Below, piece by piece: positions 29,413 to 37,238 of a stretch of 57,272 nt of DNA (position 1 is its first letter; every line of letters begins with the position of its first letter). The notes under the pieces are model-generated. The model made no database searches and was not told the origin of the DNA. It saw only the letters and a program-made list of their open reading frames with translations. Both the position numbers and the translations under genes were made by a program. This stretch comes from an uncultured Prevotellaceae bacterium (lineage in GTDB: Bacteria > Bacteroidota > Bacteroidia > Bacteroidales > Bacteroidaceae). The DNA is taken from contig CAMJZV010000021.1 in assembly GCA_946410305.1 (NCBI GenBank), positions 1 through 57,272 on the forward strand, given 5' to 3'.

Positions 29413-32400
29413 TCATCTCCAGAAGTCATCGTCGAACTCGTCGTAGCTGTTGCTCTGCTGCTGGGGAGCATTGTTGAACAGCGGGTCGTCGTCCGGCTCT
29501 TCGCTGTTGCCAGCAGGCTGGTCGCCTCCTTCTTCTTCGTAGTCATCTTCTGAGACGATGGTGTCAGGCTCGTCTAGCAGGTCTTCTGGACTAATGTCCA
29601 GTGGCTCCAATTTCTCTTCGAAGAAGATCTCGTAGTCGCGGTAGCTGTAGTTGGTACCCAGCAACGGCAGGTTCTTCTCGCTGATGATGATGGGGCGACA
29701 CGGACGTAGCATGTCGGCCATCTTCTGGTCGTTATACAGCTGACGGGCATACTGGCGAGCCTCGTCATAGTTGAGGAAACCACTGATCACCATGCGCACC
29801 AGTCCGAAGGCATCTTGGTCAATATTGATGTCGAAGTTACGCACCAGGAAGTTCGAGAAGTTATATTTCGCCATCTCGAAGAGCAGCTGGTTATGGTTCA
29901 CAGAGTCGGGCTGGTAGGCCAACATGAATACGTAGTTGGCATTGCGCTCAATGGTCAGCGTGTCGTTACGTGTGGAGTCGGCAGCCATGTCGACAGCACG
30001 TCGTGACCATACGTCGCCGATGTCAAACTTGCCGCCATGTAGCGTCTTGCCCTCCTGTACACCTTTGATAATCATACCAGCCATCTCGCTGACCTCACTC
30101 TGCGGATACTGTTCTACCACCTGTTTCATGCGGTCGATACAGGCCTGCGACTCTCCCTCGTTCAACAGGCTGAGGCCTTCGATGAAGAGGAACTTAGGAC
30201 GGTGCTCTCCCAGTGGGAAACGCTTCTCGGAAATCTCACTGTTGGCCTTGACCTCGTTATAGCGGTTGTCCTTGAAGGCCTCGTAGGTGGCGGCATAGAT
30301 AGAGTCTTCTATGTGTACGCCGAAGCGCTGGTTCTCTGCAAAGTAGGGGTCTGACAGCAGGATGGTCCAGTTGCTTTCAGGAAAGTCGCTTTGTAGCATG
30401 GCCAGACAGTGGCTCGCCTCGGTGGTGCGTCCCTGACGTGAGTATAATAAGAATAGGTGGTACCACGCCTCGTCGTTCTTCTCGTAGTCGGTATACTGGC
30501 TGGTTAATCTGCCCAGTGCTTTCTCGCTGAGTCGCAGGTTGTCGAGCTTGTCTTTGAAGATGATGCCCGAATGGAACAGACCGTCCTTAATGAGATTGTC
30601 GCTCTCGGTCTTCTGTTCGTCGGTAAAGGGAATCTGCGCCAAGTAATACTCCCGCTTGTGCGGGTCAAGAGCAGCGGTGTCAGCAGGCTGCTCACCTTCT
30701 TTCCCAGCGACAGATTGCGACGCCACACTTTGACCATTGGTCAAAGAATCGCTGGGCACTGTAGCACCTTGGCTATCCGCCATTCCCGCCATCTCCGGAG
30801 TCTCTGGTGTCTCTATGCTGTCAGTGCTCTCCGTATTTTCCGTCTCCTCTGGCAATAGGTTGACCACCGTCTTGTTCACACGCTGCCAGTGGTCCTCGTT
30901 CTCGCGCTTGCCCCACTGGCGCTGGAAGGTCTGCTTACCTTGGTTGACTGCCTGTGGGTTATAGAAATACCATTGCCCAGACTGACCGCCGGCTGTTGGC
31001 AGTTGGGTGTTGGCAGTTGGTCTTGTTGGTCGGTTCATGGCACCATTCCTGGCCTCCTGCTGTTGCTGGGCCTTCTCGGCTTCTTCCTCCTCTTTGGCGC
31101 GTTGCTCTTCTTTCTCCTTCTTGATAAGGTCGGCAATGACCTGGTCGATAATCTTGTTGCGCTGGTCTTCCGGCATCAGGGCCAGACGCTGCAAGGAGTC
31201 TTGCAGCTCCACAGCACTGGTGTGAGGCACCAACTCGTCGAGCACTTTCGAGCGCTCGTCCAGTTGCTTGTAGTCTTTACGGTCTTTGTCTAACAGACCG
31301 ATAGCTTCGCCATAGCAGCGCTGGGCGTCGGCATATTTCTCCTTCTCCCAATAGACGTTGCCCAACTTCAACAGCAGCACACCTTTCTCAATGCCTGAGC
31401 GGGTGGCTTTCTTGCAGCCTTCCTCATAGGCCTCAATGGCGTGCAGCGTGTCGCGCTGGGTGAGGTAGACATTGCCGATGGCATAATACACCTGGTCAAG
31501 GAAGTCCTTGTTGTTATCCGAACGAGCCATGCGCTTCAGCTTGCTGATCTTTCCCTTAAAGTCAGTAGCTGGCATTACCTCGGTCTGGGCAATGCGGGCG
31601 TTGAATTCCAGTTCATAGGGCGGATTCAGACGTATCACGTGCTTGAACGACTCGTAGGCCTCGTTCTTCTTTCCTAGCTGTGCCTGTATCTGTCCCATTA
31701 GGAACCATTCGCGGGCCTTCTGCTTGCGGCGCTTCTCGTGCTTGACGACCTTGCGCAGATAGGGTAGGGCCTCTTCGTAGTGGCCGGCACGGACATGATA
31801 GTTGGCCAGCGTGTAGTCCCAGTCCTTCACGGCACGATAGTGCATGGTGTCACGGCGCTGCTTGGTGATAATGTCCTCTGCATCGTAGAGCCAGTCTAGC
31901 TCCGTATAACTCTTGGCCAGCCAGGCACGGGCAATGCCGTTGATGGCAGGCTGCGTTTGGTAGAGTCGTGACATATAGGAGAAGGTGGCGGCTGCCTCTT
32001 CAAACTGTCCCTGCTGGAACTGCGACTTACCCAGCAATAGCCAGGCGTGCCACAGGAAGGGGTTGTACTCACGACGGTTCAGCCACTCAATGTCCTTCTG
32101 CGTCTTGCGGCGCCCCTTGTTCCACTCAGGGCGTTTCTTGATGCTATGGAGCTTGATGGTCTTCTCGGCTTTCTCAATGGCACGGTCGTAGTTGCCCTTT
32201 CCCAACTCGCGGCTCTGCTTGTTGGCGACAGGGTAGAGGGGAATCAGCTCCGTACAGTTGTCCTTGTTGCCGTTCTCTTTCTCTATGTTGCCGTCAATGA
32301 AGGCCTGCGAACCGTTATAATAGGTGTTGTAGCGCGCGTTGAACGACTGCCAGAAGCGGCTCTTTGCTGTGTTGTGTTTGGTGGAACAGCTCGTTATCAA

Positions 32401-32676
32401 GGTGCAGGGGGCAAGGAGCAAGGTGCAAGAGAATAGTAACAGCAATGAAGTGTGTCGCTGTCTTTTTTGTTCCTGCTCATCGTGACATTTCTCTTGCTCC
32501 TTGCTCCTTGCCCCTCGCTCCTTTAATTCCGCCAACTTACACTCACTTCTGCTGCTGCACGAGGCACAGTCGCCCTCTTTCTGCACGATAGGGGCGTCCG
32601 TGCTACCGATGGAAGCGATAGCAGCAATGATGCCCAGCACCACTAACGATATGACGACTATCAGCAGGAATTGCAT
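29413..32676 (-). CDS. porW: type IX secretion TPR lipoprotein PorW/SprE, fused to a small upstream membrane protein frame
   Basis: From about residue 100 on this is a typical PorW/SprE: lipobox ITSC, SRFWQSFNARYNTYYNGSQAF near the N terminus, many TPR repeats (for example YEEALPYLRKVVKHEKRR), a Pro/Gln/acidic middle (about 560-690) and a second TPR half. The protein is needed for type IX secretion and gliding, linking the PorKLMN and Sov parts. The first about 55 residues (one membrane helix, then GDCASCSSRSECKLAELKE) look like a separate small Cys-rich membrane protein. The joint is made of two inverted heptamer arrays. A start ATG at 32478 would give a perfect lipoprotein signal if a run of six A (32463-32468) were seven, so this may be two genes. 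Confidence 0.9.
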   Translation of the reverse strand: MQFLLIVVISLVVLGIIAAIASIGSTDAPIVQKEGDCASCSSRSECKLAELKERGARSKEQEKCHDEQEQKRQRHTSLLLLFSCTLLLAPCTLITSCSTKHNTAKSRFWQSFNARYNTYYNGSQAFIDGNIEKENGNKDNCTELIPLYPVANKQSRELGKGNYDRAIEKAEKTIKLHSIKKRPEWNKGRRKTQKDIEWLNRREYNPFLWHAWLLLGKSQFQQGQFEEAAATFSYMSRLYQTQPAINGIARAWLAKSYTELDWLYDAEDIITKQRRDTMHYRAVKDWDYTLANYHVRAGHYEEALPYLRKVVKHEKRRKQKAREWFLMGQIQAQLGKKNEAYESFKHVIRLNPPYELEFNARIAQTEVMPATDFKGKISKLKRMARSDNNKDFLDQVYYAIGNVYLTQRDTLHAIEAYEEGCKKATRSGIEKGVLLLKLGNVYWEKEKYADAQRCYGEAIGLLDKDRKDYKQLDERSKVLDELVPHTSAVELQDSLQRLALMPEDQRNKIIDQVIADLIKKEKEEQRAKEEEEAEKAQQQQEARNGAMNRPTRPTANTQLPTAGGQSGQWYFYNPQAVNQGKQTFQRQWGKRENEDHWQRVNKTVVNLLPEETENTESTDSIETPETPEMAGMADSQGATVPSDSLTNGQSVASQSVAGKEGEQPADTAALDPHKREYYLAQIPFTDEQKTESDNLIKDGLFHSGIIFKDKLDNLRLSEKALGRLTSQYTDYEKNDEAWYHLFLLYSRQGRTTEASHCLAMLQSDFPESNWTILLSDPYFAENQRFGVHIEDSIYAATYEAFKDNRYNEVKANSEISEKRFPLGEHRPKFLFIEGLSLLNEGESQACIDRMKQVVEQYPQSEVSEMAGMIIKGVQEGKTLHGGKFDIGDVWSRRAVDMAADSTRNDTLTIERNANYVFMLAYQPDSVNHNQLLFEMAKYNFSNFLVRNFDINIDQDAFGLVRMVISGFLNYDEARQYARQLYNDQKMADMLRPCRPIIISEKNLPLLGTNYSYRDYEIFFEEKLEPLDISPEDLLDEPDTIVSEDDYEEEGGDQPAGNSEEPDDDPLFNNAPQQQSNSYDEFDDDFWR
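30993..31020. repeat. four-unit heptamer array inside porW
   Basis: CTGTTGG, CAGTTGG, GTGTTGG and CAGTTGG at exact 7-bp spacing encode the low-complexity stretch PTANTQLPTAGG. The CAGTTGG unit is shared with the pullulanase array. Confidence 0.75.
32401..32520. repeat. paired inverted heptamer arrays at the porW N-terminal region
   Basis: Four units of GGNGCAA type (32401-32428) and four of CTTGCTC type (32493-32520) are reverse complements separated by 64 bp. On the coding strand the first encodes ERGARSKEQE and the second the lipoprotein-like LFSCTLLLAPCTL. Confidence 0.85.
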
Positions 32677-32683
32677 TTTTCAC

Positions 32684-32735
32684 TATGAACTATGAACTAT
32701 GAACTATGAACTTAATTTTTCACTTTTCACTTCAA
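32684..32735. repeat. heptamer array between aroA and porW, extending into the aroA 3' end
   Basis: Four TATGAAC units (32684-32711) continue in the same 7-bp register as TTAATTT and TTTCACT-type units into aroA. The aroA stop codon and its last residues (VKSEKLSS) are encoded by the array. Confidence 0.75.
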
Positions 32736-33969
32736 ACCCTCCGGCTTTGATATCCTCCCAGTAATTAGGATACGATTTCGTCACCACTTGCGGATTGTTG
32801 ATGAGCACCCTGTCAAACACACATGCTGCAGGGGCGAACGAAAGCGCCATGCGATGGTCTTCGTAAGTGTCTATACCGTTCTCCATGTCAGGTTCACAGC
32901 GTTCACCGTCCCATATCAATTCACTGTCGTCCAACGATTTGATGACATAGCCTAATTTGCGCATTTCATTCTTCAGGGCTTCTATCCTGTCAGTCTCCTT
33001 GATTTTCAACGTTGACAGACCACGGAAGTGGAAGGGAACATTCAGCAGTGCACATGTCACCACGAACGTCTGGGCCAGGTCGGGCGAATTCACGAAGTCA
33101 TATTCCAGTCGTGGCACGCAATGTCCCGAGCGCTTGATGGTCACTGTGGTGGGAACCCCCTGTTGCTTCGAGTCAAACTTACTCTTGACGCCCAGCAGAC
33201 TGAATATGTATCGGAGCGACGAGTCACCCTGTTTCGAACCGTCCATCAGCCCTTCCAGTCTGACCTCAGCCTCTGGGTCTTTCGAGAGGGCAACGATTTC
33301 GTACCAATAGGAGGCACCGCTCCAGTCGTTTTCTATATAATATGCACGCTCCTTGTAGGGGGTGGGGCGCACCTCAATAGTCTCGTAATCACTCCATTCT
33401 GCGTCAGCTCCGAATTCGCGCATCGTCCACAGCGTCAGGTCGATATACGGACGTGAGATGATGTCGCCAGTCAGTCGGAGCGTCAGTCCGTTTTTCAGCG
33501 TCGGCGCTATCATCAGCAGGGCTGAGATATATTGCGAACTGATGTTGCCTGGCACTTCCAGCAGTCCGCCTTCCAACTGTCCGCCTTTGATGCGGAGTGG
33601 GGGAAATCCCTCTTCTCCAACGTATTGGATATCGGCTCCCAGGAAACGCAGCGCGTCAACCAGCACACTGATGGGGCGGTGCTTCATGCGTTCTGTACCT
33701 GTCAGCACATGTTCCTCACCGTCTTTCACAGCCAGGTATGCAGTCATAAAGCGCATGGCAGTGCCAGCAGCCTTGATGTTAATCTCGTAGGGGTTGTCTC
33801 TCATAGCAGCCACTATCACTTCCGTATCGTCACAGTTGGAAAGATTCTCCGGTAGCATTTTGCCTCCAGACAGGGCGTGGATAATCAGAGCTCTATTTGA
33901 AATACTTTTCGAAGCAGGCAGTTTAGCAGTATGTTGCAAGTGGCTTGGAGCCGTTATAGTATATTGCAT
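32704..33969 (-). CDS. aroA: 3-phosphoshikimate 1-carboxyvinyltransferase (EPSP synthase)
   Basis: The 421-residue product shows the EPSP synthase signatures LPASKSISNRALIIHAL near the N terminus, NCDDTEVI, GTAMRFMTAYLA, and the C-terminal KIKETDRIEAL and DTYEDHRMALSFA. It makes 5-enolpyruvylshikimate-3-phosphate for chorismate and aromatic amino acids. The ATG at 33969 is preferred because upstream residues of the open frame (MSYLCTILTRYTR) overlap the promoter box (TATCTTTG on the coding strand, 33998-34005). The C-terminal tail is altered by a heptamer array. It precedes porW and porX on the same strand with a 27-bp gap. Confidence 0.96.
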   Translation of the reverse strand: MQYTITAPSHLQHTAKLPASKSISNRALIIHALSGGKMLPENLSNCDDTEVIVAAMRDNPYEINIKAAGTAMRFMTAYLAVKDGEEHVLTGTERMKHRPISVLVDALRFLGADIQYVGEEGFPPLRIKGGQLEGGLLEVPGNISSQYISALLMIAPTLKNGLTLRLTGDIISRPYIDLTLWTMREFGADAEWSDYETIEVRPTPYKERAYYIENDWSGASYWYEIVALSKDPEAEVRLEGLMDGSKQGDSSLRYIFSLLGVKSKFDSKQQGVPTTVTIKRSGHCVPRLEYDFVNSPDLAQTFVVTCALLNVPFHFRGLSTLKIKETDRIEALKNEMRKLGYVIKSLDDSELIWDGERCEPDMENGIDTYEDHRMALSFAPAACVFDRVLINNPQVVTKSYPNYWEDIKAGGFEVKSEKLSS

Positions 33970-33997
33970 ATTTCTCGTGTACCTTGTTAATATGGTG

Positions 33998-34005
33998 CAA
34001 AGATA
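33998..34005 (-). promoter_or_regulatory. predicted aroA -7 box
   Basis: TATCTTTG on the coding strand, 29 bp before the ATG. No clear -33 TTTG. Confidence 0.45.
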
Positions 34006-34045
34006 GCTCAAAATACTTGAATAACTAAAAAAAGTCAGTTAAAAA

Positions 34046-34077
34046 TTTGCAAATAACGAAATAAAGCCGTACCTTTG
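34046..34077 (+). promoter_or_regulatory. tRNA-Pro promoter
   Basis: TTTG (34046-34049), 20 bp, TACCTTTG (34070-34077). Predicted start lies about 30 nt before the tRNA. Confidence 0.7.
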
Positions 34078-34111
34078 CATCCGATTTCGAAAGAAGTCAC
34101 CTGAAAAGGAT

Positions 34112-34184
34112 CGGGATTTAGCGCAGTTGGTAGCGCACACGTCTGGGGGGCGCGAGGTCGCTGGTTCGAGTCCAGTAATCCCGA
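34112..34184 (+). tRNA. tRNA-Pro, anticodon GGG
   Basis: Acceptor stem CGGGATT (34112-34118) pairs with AATCCCG (34177-34183). The D stem is GCGC/GCGC. The anticodon loop CTGGGGG (34143-34149) gives anticodon GGG. The T arm is GCTGG-TTCGAGT-CCAGT. The discriminator is A; CCA is not encoded. The anticodon stem (CACGT with GCGCG) has one A:C mismatch at its second pair, odd for a working tRNA but possibly tolerated. Confidence 0.93.
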
Positions 34185-34192
34185 CAGAAGCT

Positions 34193-34231
34193 AAGGAGTT
34201 GAAACCAATGGTTCCAACTCCTTTCTTTTTG
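34193..34231 (+). terminator. tRNA-Pro terminator
   Basis: GGAGTTG...CAACTCC with an inner AACC/GGTT makes a long stem, followed by a T-rich tail ending CTTTTTG. Confidence 0.75.
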
Positions 34232-34398
34232 TTTTCCGCAAGGTTAATAATCAGAATGGATTATAGTCCCGCGTTCTACACAAAGGTGATAAAAAACGTG
34301 TTGAAGACTGACAGACTGACAAAACCCCTATCTACAAAGGGCTCGCAGTCTGTTGACAGTCTATTTAGAGACTGACAAGACTAACAGCCCTCTCCGTA

Positions 34399-34460
34399 AA
34401 ATTCTCTAGAGAATTTCGCAATTATAAGCTGTATACGCCTAAAATTCTCTAGAGAATTTT
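34399..34460. repeat. two copies of the AT-rich palindrome
   Basis: AAATTCTCTAGAGAATTT (34399-34416) and AAAATTCTCTAGAGAATTTT (34441-34460), both perfect. The first is followed by TCGCAA, as the degenerate copy in element A is. Confidence 0.9.
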
Positions 34461-34696
34461 CCGTTTCTATAGCTAATACGCGCAAAAGTATGGCTAATAC
34501 GCACCAAAACACAGCTATTAATTGGGCATAAACGCTGTCAGTCTCCTGTCAGTCTTGACACTCTCCAAAAAGACTGCAAACGCCCTGTACATCGGCGTTT
34601 TGTCAGTCTGTCAGTCTCTATCACAAAATTTTTGGGGTTTCGAAACAAAAGCTGCATAAATATGCATTAATGTAGATTGGAGAACCGTTCCGTGGA

Positions 34697-35272
34697 TTAG
34701 TTGTCTTCGTCGCCCATGAAGTGGTAGGGCTCTATGTTCGCATTCTCGCCGATGTAACCTGTGTCGGGAACTTCAACGGGTGCAGCGAGCTGTTTGTTGT
34801 AATCGCCACGCACAGCTCCTGTGCTAAGTACCAGATCGTCGTAGTTGAGGGTGGAGATGACGGTCTGGAAGACGCCGATGCTAATGCGGCGGCCTTGCGG
34901 GTAGATACCATTATAGACGTGGACGGTCAGGAATCCAGGATGCTGGAAGACCTGCAGACGGTTGTATTTCAGGAAGGCGTTGAAGACCTCAGGATTGGTC
35001 AGCGCAGTGTCAGCAACCGAAATGGTTCGTGAGATGTTGTTGATGAGCTCATCAATCTCGTCAGCCTTGATGCTGTCGTTTTCCTGTATACACTCATGGA
35101 TGTTGTCTATCGTCTCTGCCAGCATCAGCTTCTTGGAGGGTACGGTGATCAATGCAAAGATGTATAGCACGAGGAAGACAATCAGAAGAATGACGAGTCT
35201 GCCCAGACAGCTGTTAAAGAACTCTTGCATCAAGTTCTGCTTTTTGTACGAGTCACTGTGAAATTGGTCCAT
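34697..35272 (-). CDS. conserved hypothetical single-pass membrane protein
   Basis: I do not recognise this 191-residue protein. It has one N-terminal membrane helix (about 22-45, LGRLVILLIVFLVLYIFALI) with a short cytoplasmic start. The outer part has a helical segment (about 55-90, ETIDNIHECIQENDSIKADEIDELI) and a beta-rich part with TVHVYNGIYPQGRRISIGVFQTVIS. It is the last gene of the leftward run that includes folE, the SPOR gene and tpiA, 26 bp after folE. No enzyme motif is visible. Confidence 0.75.
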   Translation of the reverse strand: MDQFHSDSYKKQNLMQEFFNSCLGRLVILLIVFLVLYIFALITVPSKKLMLAETIDNIHECIQENDSIKADEIDELINNISRTISVADTALTNPEVFNAFLKYNRLQVFQHPGFLTVHVYNGIYPQGRRISIGVFQTVISTLNYDDLVLSTGAVRGDYNKQLAAPVEVPDTGYIGENANIEPYHFMGDEDN

Positions 35273-35298
35273 AATAGTATGTTGTAATTAGGTTTGTA

Positions 35299-35883
35299 TT
35301 ATCGGTTGTTGATCAGGTTCATAAACTCCTGACGCGTCTTTGCTTGGTTAAAGGCACCGCTGAAGTCGCTGGTGGTGGTGATGCTGTTCTGCTTCTCCAC
35401 GCCTCGCATCTGCATGCACATGTGACGGGCCTCGACGACAACCATCACACCCAGCGGGTGGAGGGTCTGCTCGATACACTCCTTGATTTGCAGCGTCATG
35501 CGCTCTTGCACTTGCAGACGGTGACTATAGATGTCGACTACGCGGGCTATCTTGGACAGTCCGGTGATGTAGCCGTTGGGGATATAGGCCACATGCACCT
35601 TGCCATAGAAGGGCAGCATGTGGTGTTCGCAGAGGGAGAAGAAGTCGATGTCCTTGACGATGACCATCTGCGAGTAGTCTTCCTTGAAGAGGGCGTCGCG
35701 CAACACCTGATGGGCGTCCATCTCGTAGCCGCGTGTCAGCACCTGCATGGCTTTGGCCACGCGCATGGGGGTCTTCTGTAAGCCCTCACGCTCGGGGTCT
35801 TCACCCAACAGTGTCAGGATTTCCTTGTAGTGCTCGGCCAGTGTGTCGAGTCCCTCTCTGAATATTTCGTTTTCTGGATACAT
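35299..35883 (-). CDS. folE: GTP cyclohydrolase I
   Basis: The 194-residue product has the family signatures [20 protein letters not shown] (zinc-binding Cys and His), [20 protein letters not shown] and [15 protein letters not shown] (second zinc Cys). It converts GTP to dihydroneopterin triphosphate, the first step of folate synthesis. folK for a later step lies elsewhere in the window (52875). The start codon overlaps the stop of the SPOR gene by one base, so the two are translationally coupled. Length and motifs are normal. Confidence 0.97.
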   Translation of the reverse strand: MYPENEIFREGLDTLAEHYKEILTLLGEDPEREGLQKTPMRVAKAMQVLTRGYEMDAHQVLRDALFKEDYSQMVIVKDIDFFSLCEHHMLPFYGKVHVAYIPNGYITGLSKIARVVDIYSHRLQVQERMTLQIKECIEQTLHPLGVMVVVEARHMCMQMRGVEKQNSITTTSDFSGAFNQAKTRQEFMNLINNR

Positions 35884-36476
35884 TAGTATGCTACAGTGAT
35901 TTTTCCCTTCACGATGGTTGCCTGGTCAAAGCCAATGTTGCGCAGGCTGACCAGCATCTGGTGAGCTTCCTCATAGGTGCGGTAGTTGCCGACGCGGCAA
36001 ATCCAGCGTGGAGAATAAAAATGTACGTACACGGGTACGTTGGGGTAGTGGCTCTTGATTCTGTTGCGCACCTGCTCAGCCTGCTGACGGTCCTTGCGCG
36101 AGTTGCCACCGGCAAAGGCCTGCACGCGATAGCCCATTACCTTCTGGCCACGCAGTATCTTCTGTGTGGGGGCGGAAGCAGTGTCCTGCGGCTCCACAAC
36201 CTGAGGAACGGTGGGCTTGCTAGTGGTACTAGAATGACTAGAAGAACTAGTAGAGCTAGATGAATTCGTAGTACTAGGGGTGCTAGTCTTTGTTGTCGTG
36301 GCGCTCTTGGGTGTCAGCACGGTGGTGTTGACCAGCTGGTCGATAGAGTCACTCTGGTGAATAGTTACCGAACCCTGTCCTGCTACTGTTTTCTGCAGGC
36401 GCTGGGTAAAAGTCTGTGCACCGGCACCCATAGGGATGCCGATACACAGTACTAATATCTGGATGAAATGTTTCAT
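35883..36476 (-). CDS. SPOR-domain exported protein
   Basis: The 197-residue product has a signal peptide (about 1-20, ending AGAQ). A Ser/Thr-rich linker (about 60-90) is encoded by a CTAG-phased nonamer repeat. A C-terminal SPOR domain follows (about 115-195, [20 protein letters not shown] and [17 protein letters not shown]). SPOR domains bind denuded glycan strands of peptidoglycan and often sit at the division site. The linker between them is of variable length by nature. It lies one base after tpiA and overlaps folE. Confidence 0.9.
   Translation of the reverse strand: MKHFIQILVLCIGIPMGAGAQTFTQRLQKTVAGQGSVTIHQSDSIDQLVNTTVLTPKSATTTKTSTPSTTNSSSSTSSSSHSSTTSKPTVPQVVEPQDTASAPTQKILRGQKVMGYRVQAFAGGNSRKDRQQAEQVRNRIKSHYPNVPVYVHFYSPRWICRVGNYRTYEEAHQMLVSLRNIGFDQATIVKGKITVAY
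36217..36287. repeat. CTAG-phased nonamer array inside the SPOR gene
   Basis: CTAG begins at 36220, 36229, 36238, 36247, 36256, 36274 and 36283, an exact 9-bp register with one unit lacking CTAG. The other five bases of each unit vary. It encodes Ser/Thr repeats. Confidence 0.85.
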
Positions 36477-37238
36477 TTATTTCTTCCAAGCGTCGATGAT
36501 ACCCTTGAAATCTGCGCACTTCAGTGAAGCACCGCCGATGAGGCCACCGTCGATGTCAGCCTTGGCGAACAGCTCAGGAGCGTTAGAAGCCTTGCAAGAA
36601 CCACCATACAGGATGCTGGTGTCCTCAGCAACAGCCTGACCATACTTCTCAGCAACGATAGAACGGATGTAAGCGTGGATCTCCTCAGCCTGCTCAGCGG
36701 TAGCGGTCTTACCAGTACCGATAGCCCAGATGGGCTCGTAGGCGATGATGATCTTGCGGAAGTCCTCCTCTGAGAGGTTGAAGACAGAACCCTCGAGCTC
36801 AGCCTTTACGACCTCGTTCTGCTTGTTAGCCTCACGCTCAGCGAGTGACTCACCGATGCAGAAGATAACCTTCAGACCGTTCTTCAGAGCCAGCAGCACC
36901 TTCTCCTTCAGGATCTCTGGAGTCTCCTTGTAGTACTCACGACGCTCTGAGTGACCCAGAATAACGTACTGAGCACCAGTGCTCTTTACCATCTCAGCGC
37001 TTACCTCACCAGTGAAAGCACCCTTCTCCTTGTCTGCGCAGTTCTCAGCACCCAGACCGATGATGTCCTGGTTCAGCTCCTTGGCAACAGATGCCAGATG
37101 GATGAACGGTGTGCAGATGACAACGTCACAGTTGGGTTTGTCGGCTGCGAGAGCCTCATTCAGTTCCTTGGCCAGAGCCACTCCCTCTTGCAGGTTCAGG
37201 TTCATCTTCCAGTTGCCTGCTACGATTTTCTTTCTCAT
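36477..37238 (-). CDS. tpiA: triosephosphate isomerase
   Basis: The 253-residue product has all TIM marks: VAGNWKMN (Asn/Lys of the active site), VILGHSERR (electrophile His), [14 protein letters not shown] (base Glu and flexible loop) and [11 protein letters not shown]. It interconverts glyceraldehyde 3-phosphate and dihydroxyacetone phosphate. The ATG at 37238 lies inside the upstream frame on the same strand, so the two genes overlap by 83 bp. Confidence 0.98.
   Translation of the reverse strand: MRKKIVAGNWKMNLNLQEGVALAKELNEALAADKPNCDVVICTPFIHLASVAKELNQDIIGLGAENCADKEKGAFTGEVSAEMVKSTGAQYVILGHSERREYYKETPEILKEKVLLALKNGLKVIFCIGESLAEREANKQNEVVKAELEGSVFNLSEEDFRKIIIAYEPIWAIGTGKTATAEQAEEIHAYIRSIVAEKYGQAVAEDTSILYGGSCKASNAPELFAKADIDGGLIGGASLKCADFKGIIDAWKK

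Larger units (their letters stand above)
34185..34696. other. 512-bp intergenic region with composite repeat element B
   Basis: After the tRNA terminator the region has octamers GACTGACA (34306-34321, and spaced copies to about 34390), palindromes at 34399-34416 and 34441-34460, and three 21-bp repeats of AT(A/G)GCTAATAC type (34469-34531). Inverted octamers TGTCAGTC follow (34536-34557 and 34599-34617). This is the layout of element A at 19858-20205 with a different flanking unit. I see no convincing gene. Confidence 0.75.

Noticed and set aside
30703..30756. Inverted repeat (CCCAGCGA/TCGCTGGG with inner TTTGACCATTGGTCAAA) inside porW as an operator
   Set aside because: It lies in the middle of a coding region in the variable linker; more likely another decayed insertion than a regulatory site.
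34127..34375. 82-codon plus-strand frame starting within tRNA-Pro
   Set aside because: It begins inside the tRNA and runs through its terminator; composition is not protein-like.
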